A DNA stretch of 44,270 nt, taken from positions 1 through 44,270 of the forward strand of contig JAJTDX010000055.1 of NCBI GenBank assembly GCA_021298235.1, read 5' to 3'. This document shows, piece after piece, positions 23,201-31,046 of this stretch. The position numbers and the translations under genes are program-made. This DNA is from Cryomorphaceae bacterium. GTDB lineage: Bacteria > Bacteroidota > Bacteroidia > Flavobacteriales > Crocinitomicaceae. How positions within the stretch are numbered: the stretch's first letter is position 1; every line of letters starts with the position of its first letter. The notes beneath the pieces are model-generated. The model did no database searches, was not told where the DNA came from, and saw nothing but the letters and a program-made list of their open reading frames with translations.

Positions 23201-24151
23201 ATGGAAATTACACCCGAGATCATACAGCGGTTAGACGCTTTGAACGAAAAATATGCTGCCTTAGGGCAAGATATGGTTTCATACCTCGACGGATTATTAT
23301 ACGCAGATACCGTAAAATATTGGGACTATATAGAGTTGGATACTTTATTGAGCCTTCAAAAACCTCGAACGAAGTTTCCGGATGAACAGATTTTTATCAT
23401 TTATCACCAAATCACTGAGCTCTACTTTCGTTTGTCACTTAGAGAATTTGAACAGCTTGGAAACTCAACAAACCTAGATAAAAAGTTTTTTGTAGACCGT
23501 TTGACTAGGATTAACCGTTATTTCGAGGCGCTAACACATAGCTTTGATATCATGGTGAAAGGAATGGATCAGGTTGAATTCATGAAATTCAGAATGTCCT
23601 TGCTTCCAGCGAGCGGTTTTCAATCCGCTCAATACCGATTTATTGAGATTTTTTCTACTGATTTCATAAACCTCGTGCACAAAGAGCATCGCAGTTCTTT
23701 TACAAAAGATTCTTCTATCACTGAAATGTACGAGCACATCTATTGGAAGACCGGAGCAACTGAGGCATCTACAGGGAAAAAGACATTGACGTTAATTGAA
23801 TTTGAAGAGAAATACCAAGATGAATTTATTCAGCTCGGTGAGGCTTGTATATCAAAAAACTTGTGGCAAGTGTACAAGCGTCTTTCAGAGGAAGATCAGC
23901 AAAGTGAAGAGGTTAAAGCGGCACTGCGCCTGAATGATACGAATGTAAATATTAACTGGCCACTTGTACATTATAAATCTGCCGTACGCTATCTGAATCG
24001 AGATTCAACGGATGTTGCCGCTACAGGTGGAACGAACTGGCAAAAATACCTTCCCCCTCGTTTTCAAAAAAGGATTTTCTATCCAGCGCTTTGGTCTGAA
24101 AAGGAACAAGAGGAATGGGGTAAAAATTGGGTGGAAACAACACTTTCTTAA
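23201..24151 (+). CDS. Tryptophan 2,3-dioxygenase family protein
   Basis: 316 residues, cytoplasmic. The haem dioxygenase fold is marked by LDTLLSLQKP, FIIYHQITELYFRL (His69 in the substrate pocket), SGFQSAQYRFIEI (138-150), NWPLVHYKSAVRYL (His257, the likely proximal haem ligand) and ATGGTNWQKYLPPRF near the end. The family opens the indole ring of tryptophan to N-formylkynurenine. The C-terminal GGTNWQKYLPPR differs from the classical GGSSGYHYL, which is normal for the Bacteroidota subgroup. No kynureninase or other pathway gene is adjacent. It ends by sharing TTAA with the convergent HAD pseudogene. Confidence 0.9.
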   Translation: MEITPEIIQRLDALNEKYAALGQDMVSYLDGLLYADTVKYWDYIELDTLLSLQKPRTKFPDEQIFIIYHQITELYFRLSLREFEQLGNSTNLDKKFFVDRLTRINRYFEALTHSFDIMVKGMDQVEFMKFRMSLLPASGFQSAQYRFIEIFSTDFINLVHKEHRSSFTKDSSITEMYEHIYWKTGATEASTGKKTLTLIEFEEKYQDEFIQLGEACISKNLWQVYKRLSEEDQQSEEVKAALRLNDTNVNINWPLVHYKSAVRYLNRDSTDVAATGGTNWQKYLPPRFQKRIFYPALWSEKEQEEWGKNWVETTLS

Positions 24152-24715
24152 GACATAGAACGCAACAGTTCTAACATGTCATTAAACCGGTAATCCGCTA
24201 AGGAAAGCCTGTGCTCTTCGATGTGTGTTTTTTCTGGAATACACACGACCTTCATTCTAGCTGCCTTCGCCGCAATCACACCGTTTAAAGAGTCCTCCAC
24301 TACCAGACAACGCGATGGTTCAGCCTGTAATTTATGTGCAGCTGTGAGAAATACGGCGGGGTGGGGCTTGCCATAAGGCTCGTTTTCTGCAGAGTGAGCA
24401 CAATGGAAAAACGTGCCAACTTGTAACACATCCAATACAGTGTCCACTAATATTTGATAAGATGAAGTAGCAAGGCCGGTCTTTACATTCTGTTCTCTTA
24501 AAAAATTTAATGTATCCATAACTCCAAGAAGCGGTTTACCGTGTTCCCGCAACAACTCTGTCATTTTGCCTATAATTTCCTGCTCTACTGTTGTTACAGG
24601 AATTTTCCATCCCTCCTCCTGGTGCCAGTACTTTACCACCTCATCGATACGAGTCTATAAGAACACCGTCCATATCGAAGATTACCGCATCATATTCTTT
24701 AAGCTTAATCTGCAT
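24148..24715 (-). pseudogene. HAD-family sugar phosphatase (HxpB/YniC-like), broken by an out-of-frame deletion
   Basis: The start at 24715 gives MQIKLKEYDAVIFDMDGVL, followed by IDS: an intact HAD motif I with the nucleophile Asp. That frame then stops at TGA 24641-24643. The rest continues in another frame as RIDEVVKYWHQEEGW, then GLATSSYQIL (motif II), KPHPAVFLTAAHKL (motif III) and CLVVEDSLNGVIAAKAA (motif IV). In HxpB-like relatives about 31 residues of the cap lie between DGLLIDS and RID; here both ends meet near bases 24649-24654. That fits a loss of about 95 bases. Even a ribosomal frameshift would give a protein without the first cap helices. The start overlaps the upstream gene's stop by 11 bases, so it was once translated in the operon. 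Confidence 0.85.
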
Positions 24716-25586
24716 TTATGCGTTTTTTTATTAAAAATGGTCCTCCTAGCAATCGATGGTGTTCTGCGCCAATGTACACCCACCCGTTTTCAGAAAGTGT
24801 GATTGCTTCTCGTTGCAACACCCTAAAAAATGACAGTACCTTTAGGGTTTGAATTTCTGAATTCCAGGCGCCGAAACAAAGTAATTTAAAATAGGTAAGA
24901 AGAACAAGTCGTCCATTCTTAAAATCTGCTCCTGTGACAAGCTCAGATATGCCTTTACGGTTGAAACGAAAGCCTTTAAGTACGTTTTCACTTCTGAGTT
25001 GTGCACGTTGAGGTCCTGGCTGATCTGATACACTATAAACCCTAGGCGACCTGTTCCATCCTTTTTTAAACTGAATTTTGGATTCATTTTTCGTAATCAA
25101 AAATAATGAATCATTGTTCCAATAGATCGCCTCACAATTAAACCTATGGTCACTCTCCGGAGGTGGAAATGCTCCTTGATCCGGATAGGAAAAATCGATC
25201 CGCGCAGCGACAACGCTATCTTGCCATAAAGCCTCTGAAATGGAGATTTTTAGAATGTGAAGATCTGTTCGATTATTTAGATTGTTTCCCACATCAGCAA
25301 TAAATAAATTACCCCTTGTGTCACAGGCCAAATCCTCCCAGTCAATATTTTGGGATCCAAGAACAGTTGTGCGTTTTACAAGGGATCCATTTAGGGTTAG
25401 AAAATAAATCTCCGGGCTGTTTCCGCCGTCATTGATTGCCGCCAAAAGGGTATCGCCTAATACAGCAAGGCCTGAAATTTCTCTAAGCTCAGAAGGTAAT
25501 CTGTACTTTTTACTTCTCCGGTCGAACTGACCATTTAAAGATAAAGACACCAGAAATGACAGTATGAAAACGAATCCCGGCCGCAT
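24705..25586 (-). CDS. Secreted SdiA-regulated/phytase-like beta-propeller protein
   Basis: 293 residues from the ATG at 25586, whose A is shared with the upstream stop (TGATG). A TTG 3 bases earlier is possible but less likely. The signal peptide (FVFILSFLVSLSLNGQ) is followed by repeated blade-like strands: LREISGLAVLGDTLLAAIND, NIDWEDLACDTRGNLFIADVGNN, FNCEAIYWNNDSLFLITKN and REAITLSENGWVYIGAE. These resemble the esterase-like/SdiA-regulated propeller families, which often bind or hydrolyse phosphorylated substrates. The acidic NIDWEDLA motif could bind calcium. The actual activity is unknown. It sits between a CNNM-type membrane protein and the broken HAD phosphatase in one operon. Confidence 0.75.
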   Translation of the reverse strand: MRPGFVFILSFLVSLSLNGQFDRRSKKYRLPSELREISGLAVLGDTLLAAINDGGNSPEIYFLTLNGSLVKRTTVLGSQNIDWEDLACDTRGNLFIADVGNNLNNRTDLHILKISISEALWQDSVVAARIDFSYPDQGAFPPPESDHRFNCEAIYWNNDSLFLITKNESKIQFKKGWNRSPRVYSVSDQPGPQRAQLRSENVLKGFRFNRKGISELVTGADFKNGRLVLLTYFKLLCFGAWNSEIQTLKVLSFFRVLQREAITLSENGWVYIGAEHHRLLGGPFLIKKRINAD

Positions 25587-26845
25587 CAATGAACAACCAC
25601 ACGAACGAGTTCTATACGCCGTTCCGTAACCTCTTCTATGACCAAAGTGTGCCTTTGTGTAACCACAGTTTCACCGATTTCAGGAATTGTTTCCAATTCA
25701 TGTAAGATAAAGCCACCAAGCGTATCATACTCATCTGACTCAGGGAAGCCTAGATTGAATTTTTGATTTAGGTAATCAATGTCTATTCTAGCTGAGAAGC
25801 GAAACTCTTTTTCAGATAGTTGTTCCTCTGTTAATACTTCTGAGTCGTATTCATCCTCGATATCCCCAAAAATCTCCTCTATCACATCTTCTATGGTCAC
25901 AACGCCAGCGGTACCTCCGTATTCGTCAACCACCACAGCGATATTACCGGATTGTTTGCTAAATAGTTGGAGCAGCTCTTTTCCAGACGTAGCGGCAGGC
26001 ACAAAACGAATAGGCATCAAGACCTCTTTTATAGACTCGGGTCGATCAAACATGGCGAAAGAATGGACATATCCAATTATGTTATCAACGGACTCACGAT
26101 AAATAAGTATTTTCGAAAGTCCCTTTTCAATAAAGGTTTTCTTCAAAACCCCCATGTCTTCATCCACTTCGACCGCAATGATTTCAGTTCTTGGAATCAT
26201 ACAGTCGCGCGCCTTTATGTTTGAAAAATCGAGTGCATTTCGAAGAATTTGCATTTCTTTCCCTAAATCTTCTTCCTCGTGAATACGATTAGACAAGTCA
26301 TGTACAAAATGTTCGAGATCAATTTTAGTAAATACTTTTGCATGTGTTTTCCCGCTAATTTTAAGTAATTTCAAAAACACATTACTCACAACCATAATCA
26401 AATGGGTAGGCAAATAAAGTACCGCATAAACCACAAACATTGGGAAGGTAGCTATTTTCAAAAAGCCATTAGGATTGATTTGTACCAATGCTTTTGGGAG
26501 AAATTCAGCTACGGACAGAACAAGCAGTGTTGAAAGAAGGGTTTGGAGCAATAAAATTAAAAATGCCGATTCTATCCCCCATGATACGATTACTGGAGAT
26601 AAAATTTCAGCCGACGAAATTCCGAACAAGACCAGCGCAACATTATTTCCTAAAAGAAGCAAAGCAATAAAAAATGTGTCTTTTCCGTAAAAGATATCAA
26701 TCACCCGACTACGAAGACTTCCCTTGCTCCGTTCAAGCTCTATGCGCAATCTGTTGGAGGAAAGAAAAGCAATTTCCATCGCAGAAAAAAACGCACAAAA
26801 AACAAGGGCGATTAATATTATGACATACGAGGAAGAGTGGTCCAT
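25586..26845 (-). CDS. CNNM/CorC-type membrane protein (hemolysin-family, CBS domains)
   Basis: 419 residues. A DUF21/CNNM membrane domain (about 1-150, SAMEIAFLSSNRLRIELERSK, LLLGNNVALVLFG, VAEFLPKALV) is followed by a CBS pair (about 205-325, CMIPRTEIIAVEVD, GNIAVVVDEYGGTAGVVTIEDV) and a C-terminal CorC_HlyC domain (FRFSARIDIDYLNQKF, LGGFILHEL). The family includes magnesium and cobalt efflux proteins. It also resembles GldE, but gldD is not adjacent, so that name is not used. The predicted -7 box TACATTTA (one mismatch) ends 6 bases before the ATG. Confidence 0.9.
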   Translation of the reverse strand: MDHSSSYVIILIALVFCAFFSAMEIAFLSSNRLRIELERSKGSLRSRVIDIFYGKDTFFIALLLLGNNVALVLFGISSAEILSPVIVSWGIESAFLILLLQTLLSTLLVLSVAEFLPKALVQINPNGFLKIATFPMFVVYAVLYLPTHLIMVVSNVFLKLLKISGKTHAKVFTKIDLEHFVHDLSNRIHEEEDLGKEMQILRNALDFSNIKARDCMIPRTEIIAVEVDEDMGVLKKTFIEKGLSKILIYRESVDNIIGYVHSFAMFDRPESIKEVLMPIRFVPAATSGKELLQLFSKQSGNIAVVVDEYGGTAGVVTIEDVIEEIFGDIEDEYDSEVLTEEQLSEKEFRFSARIDIDYLNQKFNLGFPESDEYDTLGGFILHELETIPEIGETVVTQRHTLVIEEVTERRIELVRVVVH

Positions 26846-26850
26846 TCAAT

Positions 26851-26858
26851 TAAATGTA
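26851..26858 (-). promoter_or_regulatory. -7-like box abutting the CNNM gene start
   Basis: On the minus strand TACATTTA (one mismatch to TAnnTTTG, in the last base) ends 6 bases before the start at 26845, in the 19-base gap after purD. The gene could equally be read from the pur operon. Confidence 0.35.
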
Positions 26859-26864
26859 AAAACG

Positions 26865-28145
26865 TCAGCTTTTCAGTACATCAAATCCAATATCTTTCCG
26901 GTAATAGGCACCTTCAAATTCTATATTCTCAATTGATGAGTATGATCTTTCAAGTGCTGAGGTAAGATTTTTACCATAGGAAGTGACTGCAAGGACCCTG
27001 CCTCCAGCTGAGAGAACAGCAGGGCCATCAGACATGGTGCCCGCATGAAAAACCATGCTGTCACCAATGGTATTCAATCCATAAATCTGTTTGCCCTTTT
27101 CATAGTCTTCGGGATACCCTCCGGAAACCATCATTACCGTTGCGGCACATTTTTCTGTAAATTGAATATCTCTTTCTGACAAAGTATTGGAAGCCACGCC
27201 TTCAAAAAGATCTAAAATATCTGACCTCAAACGAGGCATAACTACTTCAGTTTCTGGGTCGCCCATCCTGCAATTGTACTCAATGACAAAAGGCTCCCCC
27301 TTGACATTAATCAAGCCAAAGAAAATGAACCCTTTATATGAAATGCCATCACTTCTCAAGCCCTTTATGGTTGGGATAATAATTTGGTTTTCTATCTTGT
27401 CTAAAAATGTTTTATCGGCAAAAGGAACTGGGGAAATCGCGCCCATGCCCCCTGTATTCAGGCCAGTGTCACCTTCACCTATGCGTTTGTAATCTTTCGC
27501 TTCAGGAAGGATTTTGTAGGATTGCCCATCGGTCAGCACAAAAACAGAGAGCTCAATACCCTTGAGAAACTGTTCCACCACAACTCTCGAGCCTGCCTTA
27601 CCAAATTTACCGCCGGTAAGCATCGATCTCAGTTCTTTTTTCGCTTCATCAAGATTTTCAAGAATCAACACGCCCTTTCCTGCTGCGAGACCATCTGCTT
27701 TTAGCACGTACGGGGACTTCATGCCTTCAAGAAAAAGACATCCCTGTTCGACCGTATCAGGTGTAAACGTTGCATACTTTGCGGTTGGTATGCCGTGTTT
27801 AAACATGAACTGTTTTGCAAAATCTTTGCTTCCTTCCAATTGTGCTCCCTGTTTTGAGGGGCCAATTACCGGCACATTTCGAAGTGCTTCATCCCCGAGA
27901 AAAAAATCATGGATGCCGTTCACAAGTGGCTCTTCAGGACCTACGATCACCATGTTAATTTCATTCGAAAGAACAAACTCCTTTACCGCTTTAAAATCTG
28001 TCGGGCTTAGCTCGATATTTTTTCCGTGATTCCTGGTTCCAGCATTTCCCGGAGCTATGAATAATTCCTCCAACATGGAGCTTTGCGAAATTTTCCATGC
28101 CATGGCGTGCTCTCTTCCGCCGGAACCCAATAATAATACCCTCAT
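26865..28145 (-). CDS. purD: Phosphoribosylamine-glycine ligase
   Basis: 426 residues, normal length. It makes glycinamide ribonucleotide, an early step of purine synthesis, using ATP. The N-terminal MRVLLLGSGGREHAMAWKI, NMVIVGPEEPLVNGI, the ATP-grasp segment YVLKADGLAAGKGVLI, NTGGMGAISPVPF and the metal-binding EYNCRMGDPETEVVMPRL are all present. It starts 3 bases after the purQ stop, so the two are surely co-transcribed. Confidence 0.97.
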   Translation of the reverse strand: MRVLLLGSGGREHAMAWKISQSSMLEELFIAPGNAGTRNHGKNIELSPTDFKAVKEFVLSNEINMVIVGPEEPLVNGIHDFFLGDEALRNVPVIGPSKQGAQLEGSKDFAKQFMFKHGIPTAKYATFTPDTVEQGCLFLEGMKSPYVLKADGLAAGKGVLILENLDEAKKELRSMLTGGKFGKAGSRVVVEQFLKGIELSVFVLTDGQSYKILPEAKDYKRIGEGDTGLNTGGMGAISPVPFADKTFLDKIENQIIIPTIKGLRSDGISYKGFIFFGLINVKGEPFVIEYNCRMGDPETEVVMPRLRSDILDLFEGVASNTLSERDIQFTEKCAATVMMVSGGYPEDYEKGKQIYGLNTIGDSMVFHAGTMSDGPAVLSAGGRVLAVTSYGKNLTSALERSYSSIENIEFEGAYYRKDIGFDVLKS

Positions 28146-28148
28146 GAT

Positions 28149-28838
28149 TTATTGGCAATATTTAAGCAACGATTCGAATAGTTTTCGCCCGTCTTCATTT
28201 GCCAAATCCCTATCTGCAGCACGCTCTGGATGTGGCATCATTCCGAAAACATTCTTCTTTTTATTTGTGATTCCAGCAATGTTATTCAATGCGCCGTTCG
28301 GATTCGATTCATCTGAGACCACTGCCTCCTCCGAACAATACTGAAAAAGGACCTGGTCATTATCCTGAATGCTTTTGAGCATATCCTCTGGCGCATAAAA
28401 TCGGCCCTCACCATGAGCTATCGGAATTTTGTACGCTTCAGCATCCGACAATCCACGTGTAATTGCCGCTGTTTTTGATACCGGTTTCAAAAACACATTT
28501 TTACAGATAAACTTTTGATTGTTATTATGTAAAAGTGCACCCTCCAAAAGTCCGGATTCTGTAAGAATCTGAAAACCGTTACACACCCCAAGTACGTACC
28601 CGCCTTTTTGAGCGTGCGCAACCACCTCTCCCATGATGGGCGAGAATCTTGCTATGGCCCCGGAGCGTAAATAATCTCCGTAGGAAAACCCTCCGGGCAA
28701 AACGACAAAATCTACCCCTTTTAGGTCCGTATCCTTATGCCATAGGCGCTCAACCTTCTGATTAAGCACATTATGAAGGACATATACCATGTCTTCATCG
28801 CAATTTGAACCTGGAAAAGTAACTACACCGAACTTCAT
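28149..28838 (-). CDS. purQ: FGAM synthase, glutamine amidotransferase subunit
   Basis: 229 residues from the ATG at 28838 (MKFGVVTFPGSNCDEDM, the family N-terminus); an in-frame TTG three codons earlier is not needed. A class I glutaminase domain: nucleophile Cys86 in YVLGVCNGFQ, LPGGFSYGDYLRSGA, and the His/Glu pair in MMPHPERA near the C-terminus. It supplies ammonia to PurL in the fourth step of purine synthesis. purL and purS are not in the window. It is the first gene of the purQ-purD pair. Confidence 0.96.
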   Translation of the reverse strand: MKFGVVTFPGSNCDEDMVYVLHNVLNQKVERLWHKDTDLKGVDFVVLPGGFSYGDYLRSGAIARFSPIMGEVVAHAQKGGYVLGVCNGFQILTESGLLEGALLHNNNQKFICKNVFLKPVSKTAAITRGLSDAEAYKIPIAHGEGRFYAPEDMLKSIQDNDQVLFQYCSEEAVVSDESNPNGALNNIAGITNKKKNVFGMMPHPERAADRDLANEDGRKLFESLLKYCQ

Positions 28839-28869
28839 AACAGTCAAATAAATAGGCGAACAACCTGCT

Positions 28870-28877
28870 CAAAGGTA
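28870..28877 (-). promoter_or_regulatory. Bacteroidota -7 box for purQ
   Basis: On the minus strand TACCTTTG (exact consensus) lies in the 64-base gap before purQ, ending 32 bases from its ATG. A weaker box, TTTATTTG, lies at 28845-28852. No purine-type riboswitch is recognisable in the short leader. Confidence 0.5.
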
Positions 28878-28902
28878 GTTAATAATGAATGATTGAATGG
28901 GC

Positions 28903-29856
28903 TTAAAAGAAAAAATTAATCAACGAATACCCGAAGGTTAAATAGAACAACACCGACGCGGGAGCCGAGAGCTTTTTGTCCATGAAAGAGAAGGATAAAA
29001 AGAAGGCCATGGGTACCATAAGAAAACTGAACCGCTCCATTTGGTCGAAAAATAATAAGTCTATCATTCCATACAAAAACCCAATGGCCATCAATAACCA
29101 CAGTATGTTCACCAACTTTTTCAAACGAATAGAAGACTTTTGGGTTTTATTTCGAATACTGATCGAGCTCAGCACTATCAAAAAAACGAAAAGTCCTGAG
29201 GTCACATAAAAATCCGTCTGTTCCTTGTAAAAATCACTTACTTGCTGGAGAATATCCCATTTCAATTTTTGACCGGTATACCAAAAATAGGTATAAGCAT
29301 AAACTAGTGGAATTGCAAATCCGGAGAGCGCCAGAAAGAATTCACGGACAATAAAGGGTCTGATATTCCAGATCATGACAAGCACGAAAGGAAACACGGC
29401 AATCATGGGTGGATGAAATGTAGCGGCGAGTCCTCCAAAGATAGCAGCATTGAATACCGCTGTGCGGCCATCTTCATTTTGACGAAGTCTAAATATCTGA
29501 GAAATCAAAAGAATAAGGGCAGTATGGGCGATTAAGAGTCCATCCACACTATAGAAAGAATGATAAAAACTCATGAAAACCACGTAGAGCAATGAGGAAA
29601 TGTAAGTGTTTCTCTCATAAAACTCATTAGAATTATAGATCATATTGATGCCAATCGCATTCAACACAACAATAACAGCGGCACAAATTTCTGAAATCAG
29701 GGGTGTTAGAAAGTAATCTGCGCCCCAGAATCCCATATTTGCGACTTGAGGCCGGTAGTGTCCTCCAGAAAAATGATTAATTAAGTGATACAGAACTACA
29801 ATGAAGGGTAGTAATAAGAGAACCCCTGCCCTGTTTCCTGTAAAAATTCCAACCAT
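28903..29856 (-). CDS. DUF6427-like polytopic membrane protein
   Basis: 317 residues, mostly hydrophobic with about eight to ten membrane segments (VLLLLPFIVVLYHLI, AAVIVVLNAIGINMI, LLIAHTALILLISQI, MIAVFPFVLVMIW, FLALSGFAIPLVYAYTYFW, LFVFLIVLSSISI, and others). The overall pattern, including GLAATFHPPMIAVFPF and the terminal LTFGYSLINFFF, matches a Bacteroidota family I recall as DUF6427, often found beside purine/pyrimidine genes. The number is from memory and function is unknown. The ATG is 5 bases behind a TATCTTCG box. Confidence 0.75.
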   Translation of the reverse strand: MVGIFTGNRAGVLLLLPFIVVLYHLINHFSGGHYRPQVANMGFWGADYFLTPLISEICAAVIVVLNAIGINMIYNSNEFYERNTYISSLLYVVFMSFYHSFYSVDGLLIAHTALILLISQIFRLRQNEDGRTAVFNAAIFGGLAATFHPPMIAVFPFVLVMIWNIRPFIVREFFLALSGFAIPLVYAYTYFWYTGQKLKWDILQQVSDFYKEQTDFYVTSGLFVFLIVLSSISIRNKTQKSSIRLKKLVNILWLLMAIGFLYGMIDLLFFDQMERFSFLMVPMAFFLSFSFMDKKLSAPASVLFYLTFGYSLINFFF

Positions 29857-29860
29857 GACA

Positions 29861-29868
29861 CGAAGATA
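29861..29868 (-). promoter_or_regulatory. Bacteroidota -7 box abutting the DUF6427-like gene
   Basis: On the minus strand TATCTTCG ends 5 bases before the start codon at 29856; predicted leaderless. Same 8-mer and spacing as at 15044-15051. Confidence 0.55.
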
Positions 29869-29947
29869 CTTAATTATGATTTGAAGTGATCCTGCTTAAT
29901 ATTTTTGGCTATTGCTGTTATTTTAAGCTTTCTTTTTCATTTTCGAT

Positions 29948-29955
29948 TATATTTG
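29948..29955 (+). promoter_or_regulatory. Bacteroidota -7 box for the dksA-like gene
   Basis: TATATTTG matches the consensus exactly and ends 38 bases before the ATG at 29993, giving an ordinary short leader. No -33 TTTG is seen at 19-20 bases. Confidence 0.55.
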
Positions 29956-29992
29956 CGCGTTTTTACATTAAAAATTCTTTTTCTAAAACACT

Positions 29993-30376
29993 ATGTCACA
30001 GGAAAAAACAAGATATTCTGATGCCGAATTAGCCGAATTTAAGACGTTAATTCAGAATAAGCTTAAAGAAGCACAGGAGGATTATGGACTACTTATCGGG
30101 TCCCTTTCTCACAACGACGATCACGGAACCGACGATACAGGTCGCACATTCAACATGATGGAAGACGGAAGTGAAACGTTGTCCAGAGAAGAGGTGGCGC
30201 AACTAGCTGCCAGACAAGAAAAGTTTATCCAAAGTTTACAGGCCGCATTAGTGCGTATTGAAAATAAAACGTACGGGATATGTCGTGTTACTGGAAAACT
30301 AATACCAAAAGAACGTTTGCGCCTTGTGCCACACGCAACTATGAGTATCGATGCGAAAAATGCTCAAAATAAATAA
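29993..30376 (+). CDS. TraR/DksA-family transcription factor with cysteine-poor finger
   Basis: 127 residues. An N-terminal coiled coil (about 8-90) with an acidic turn (SHNDDHGTDDTGR) carries a DksA-type C-terminal finger. Only one of the four zinc cysteines remains (YGICRVTGKLIPKERLRLVP), a form that is usual in Bacteroidota. DksA-type proteins bind the RNA polymerase secondary channel and tune rRNA and stress promoters with ppGpp; action without a structural zinc is inferred. The last 26 bases overlap the lspA reading frame, suggesting a tight two-gene operon. Confidence 0.92.
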   Translation: MSQEKTRYSDAELAEFKTLIQNKLKEAQEDYGLLIGSLSHNDDHGTDDTGRTFNMMEDGSETLSREEVAQLAARQEKFIQSLQAALVRIENKTYGICRVTGKLIPKERLRLVPHATMSIDAKNAQNK

Positions 30377-31046
30377 TATTTCGAAAAAAAATCTTTTGAT
30401 TGTGGGGGCTCTAGTAGCCCTCATTTTGATTTTAGACCAAGCGATCAAGATTTGGGTTAAAACTCGCTACCTCAACGAGCCTGGTGGGGGGTTCAATTTG
30501 CTCGGAGATTGGTTTGTGCTCGAATACATTGAGAATCAAGGAATGGCGTTTGGGACCACCTTTGGAAATAAAATTTGGCACAAGCTTGCCTTAAGTATTT
30601 TCCGTTTGGGCGCGATTACAGGAATGATCATTTATCTATTCAAACAATCAAAAAAGGGTGCTAAACTTGAGTTTCTAATTGTCATTGGATTGATTCTCGC
30701 CGGAGCAACGGGCAACCTCATCGACTCTATGTTTTATGACTTTTTATTCCCCTATGATCCATGTATGGGCTTTAACCATCTAGAGGGATCAGGAATCAAA
30801 ACAGATTGCGGTATTTTCGGAGAAATCGAGACAAGACATACCGGATTCCTGTTGGGGAACGTAGTGGATATGTTCAAATTCCAGGCGCTCTGGCCTCAAT
30901 GGGTTCCAGGGCTTGGAGGAAGAGAAGTGTTCCCTGCAATATGGAACTTGGCTGACGCCTCTATTTCTGTTGGCGTTGTAACTATGTTAATCCGTCAGAG
31001 GGTTTATTTCCCAAAGGAAAAGAAAGAGGAAGAAGAAGAAAATTAA
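30351..31046 (+). CDS. lspA: Lipoprotein signal peptidase (SPase II)
   Basis: 231 residues from the ATG at 30351 (ATG at 30360 is an equal alternative). Four membrane segments. The family motifs are visible: LDQAIKIWV, EYIENQGMAFG (Asn62), LAGATGNLIDSMFYD, and the two catalytic aspartates Asp173 (GNVVDMFKF) and Asp202 (IWNLADASISVG). Bacteroidota members carry an extra segment between them (about 130-168), present here. It removes lipoprotein signal peptides in the inner membrane. The C-terminus is a run of acidic and lysine residues. Its stop shares TTAA with the convergent barrel gene (31043-31046). Confidence 0.95.
   Translation: MRKMLKINNISKKNLLIVGALVALILILDQAIKIWVKTRYLNEPGGGFNLLGDWFVLEYIENQGMAFGTTFGNKIWHKLALSIFRLGAITGMIIYLFKQSKKGAKLEFLIVIGLILAGATGNLIDSMFYDFLFPYDPCMGFNHLEGSGIKTDCGIFGEIETRHTGFLLGNVVDMFKFQALWPQWVPGLGGREVFPAIWNLADASISVGVVTMLIRQRVYFPKEKKEEEEEN

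Noticed and set aside
25586..26845. Naming this gene gldE
   Set aside because: The CNNM/CBS/CorC architecture is shared by several paralogues and no gldD or other gliding gene is adjacent.
28839..28847. TTG start for purQ three codons upstream
   Set aside because: The ATG at 28838 gives the conserved MKFGVVTFPG start; the extension adds nothing.
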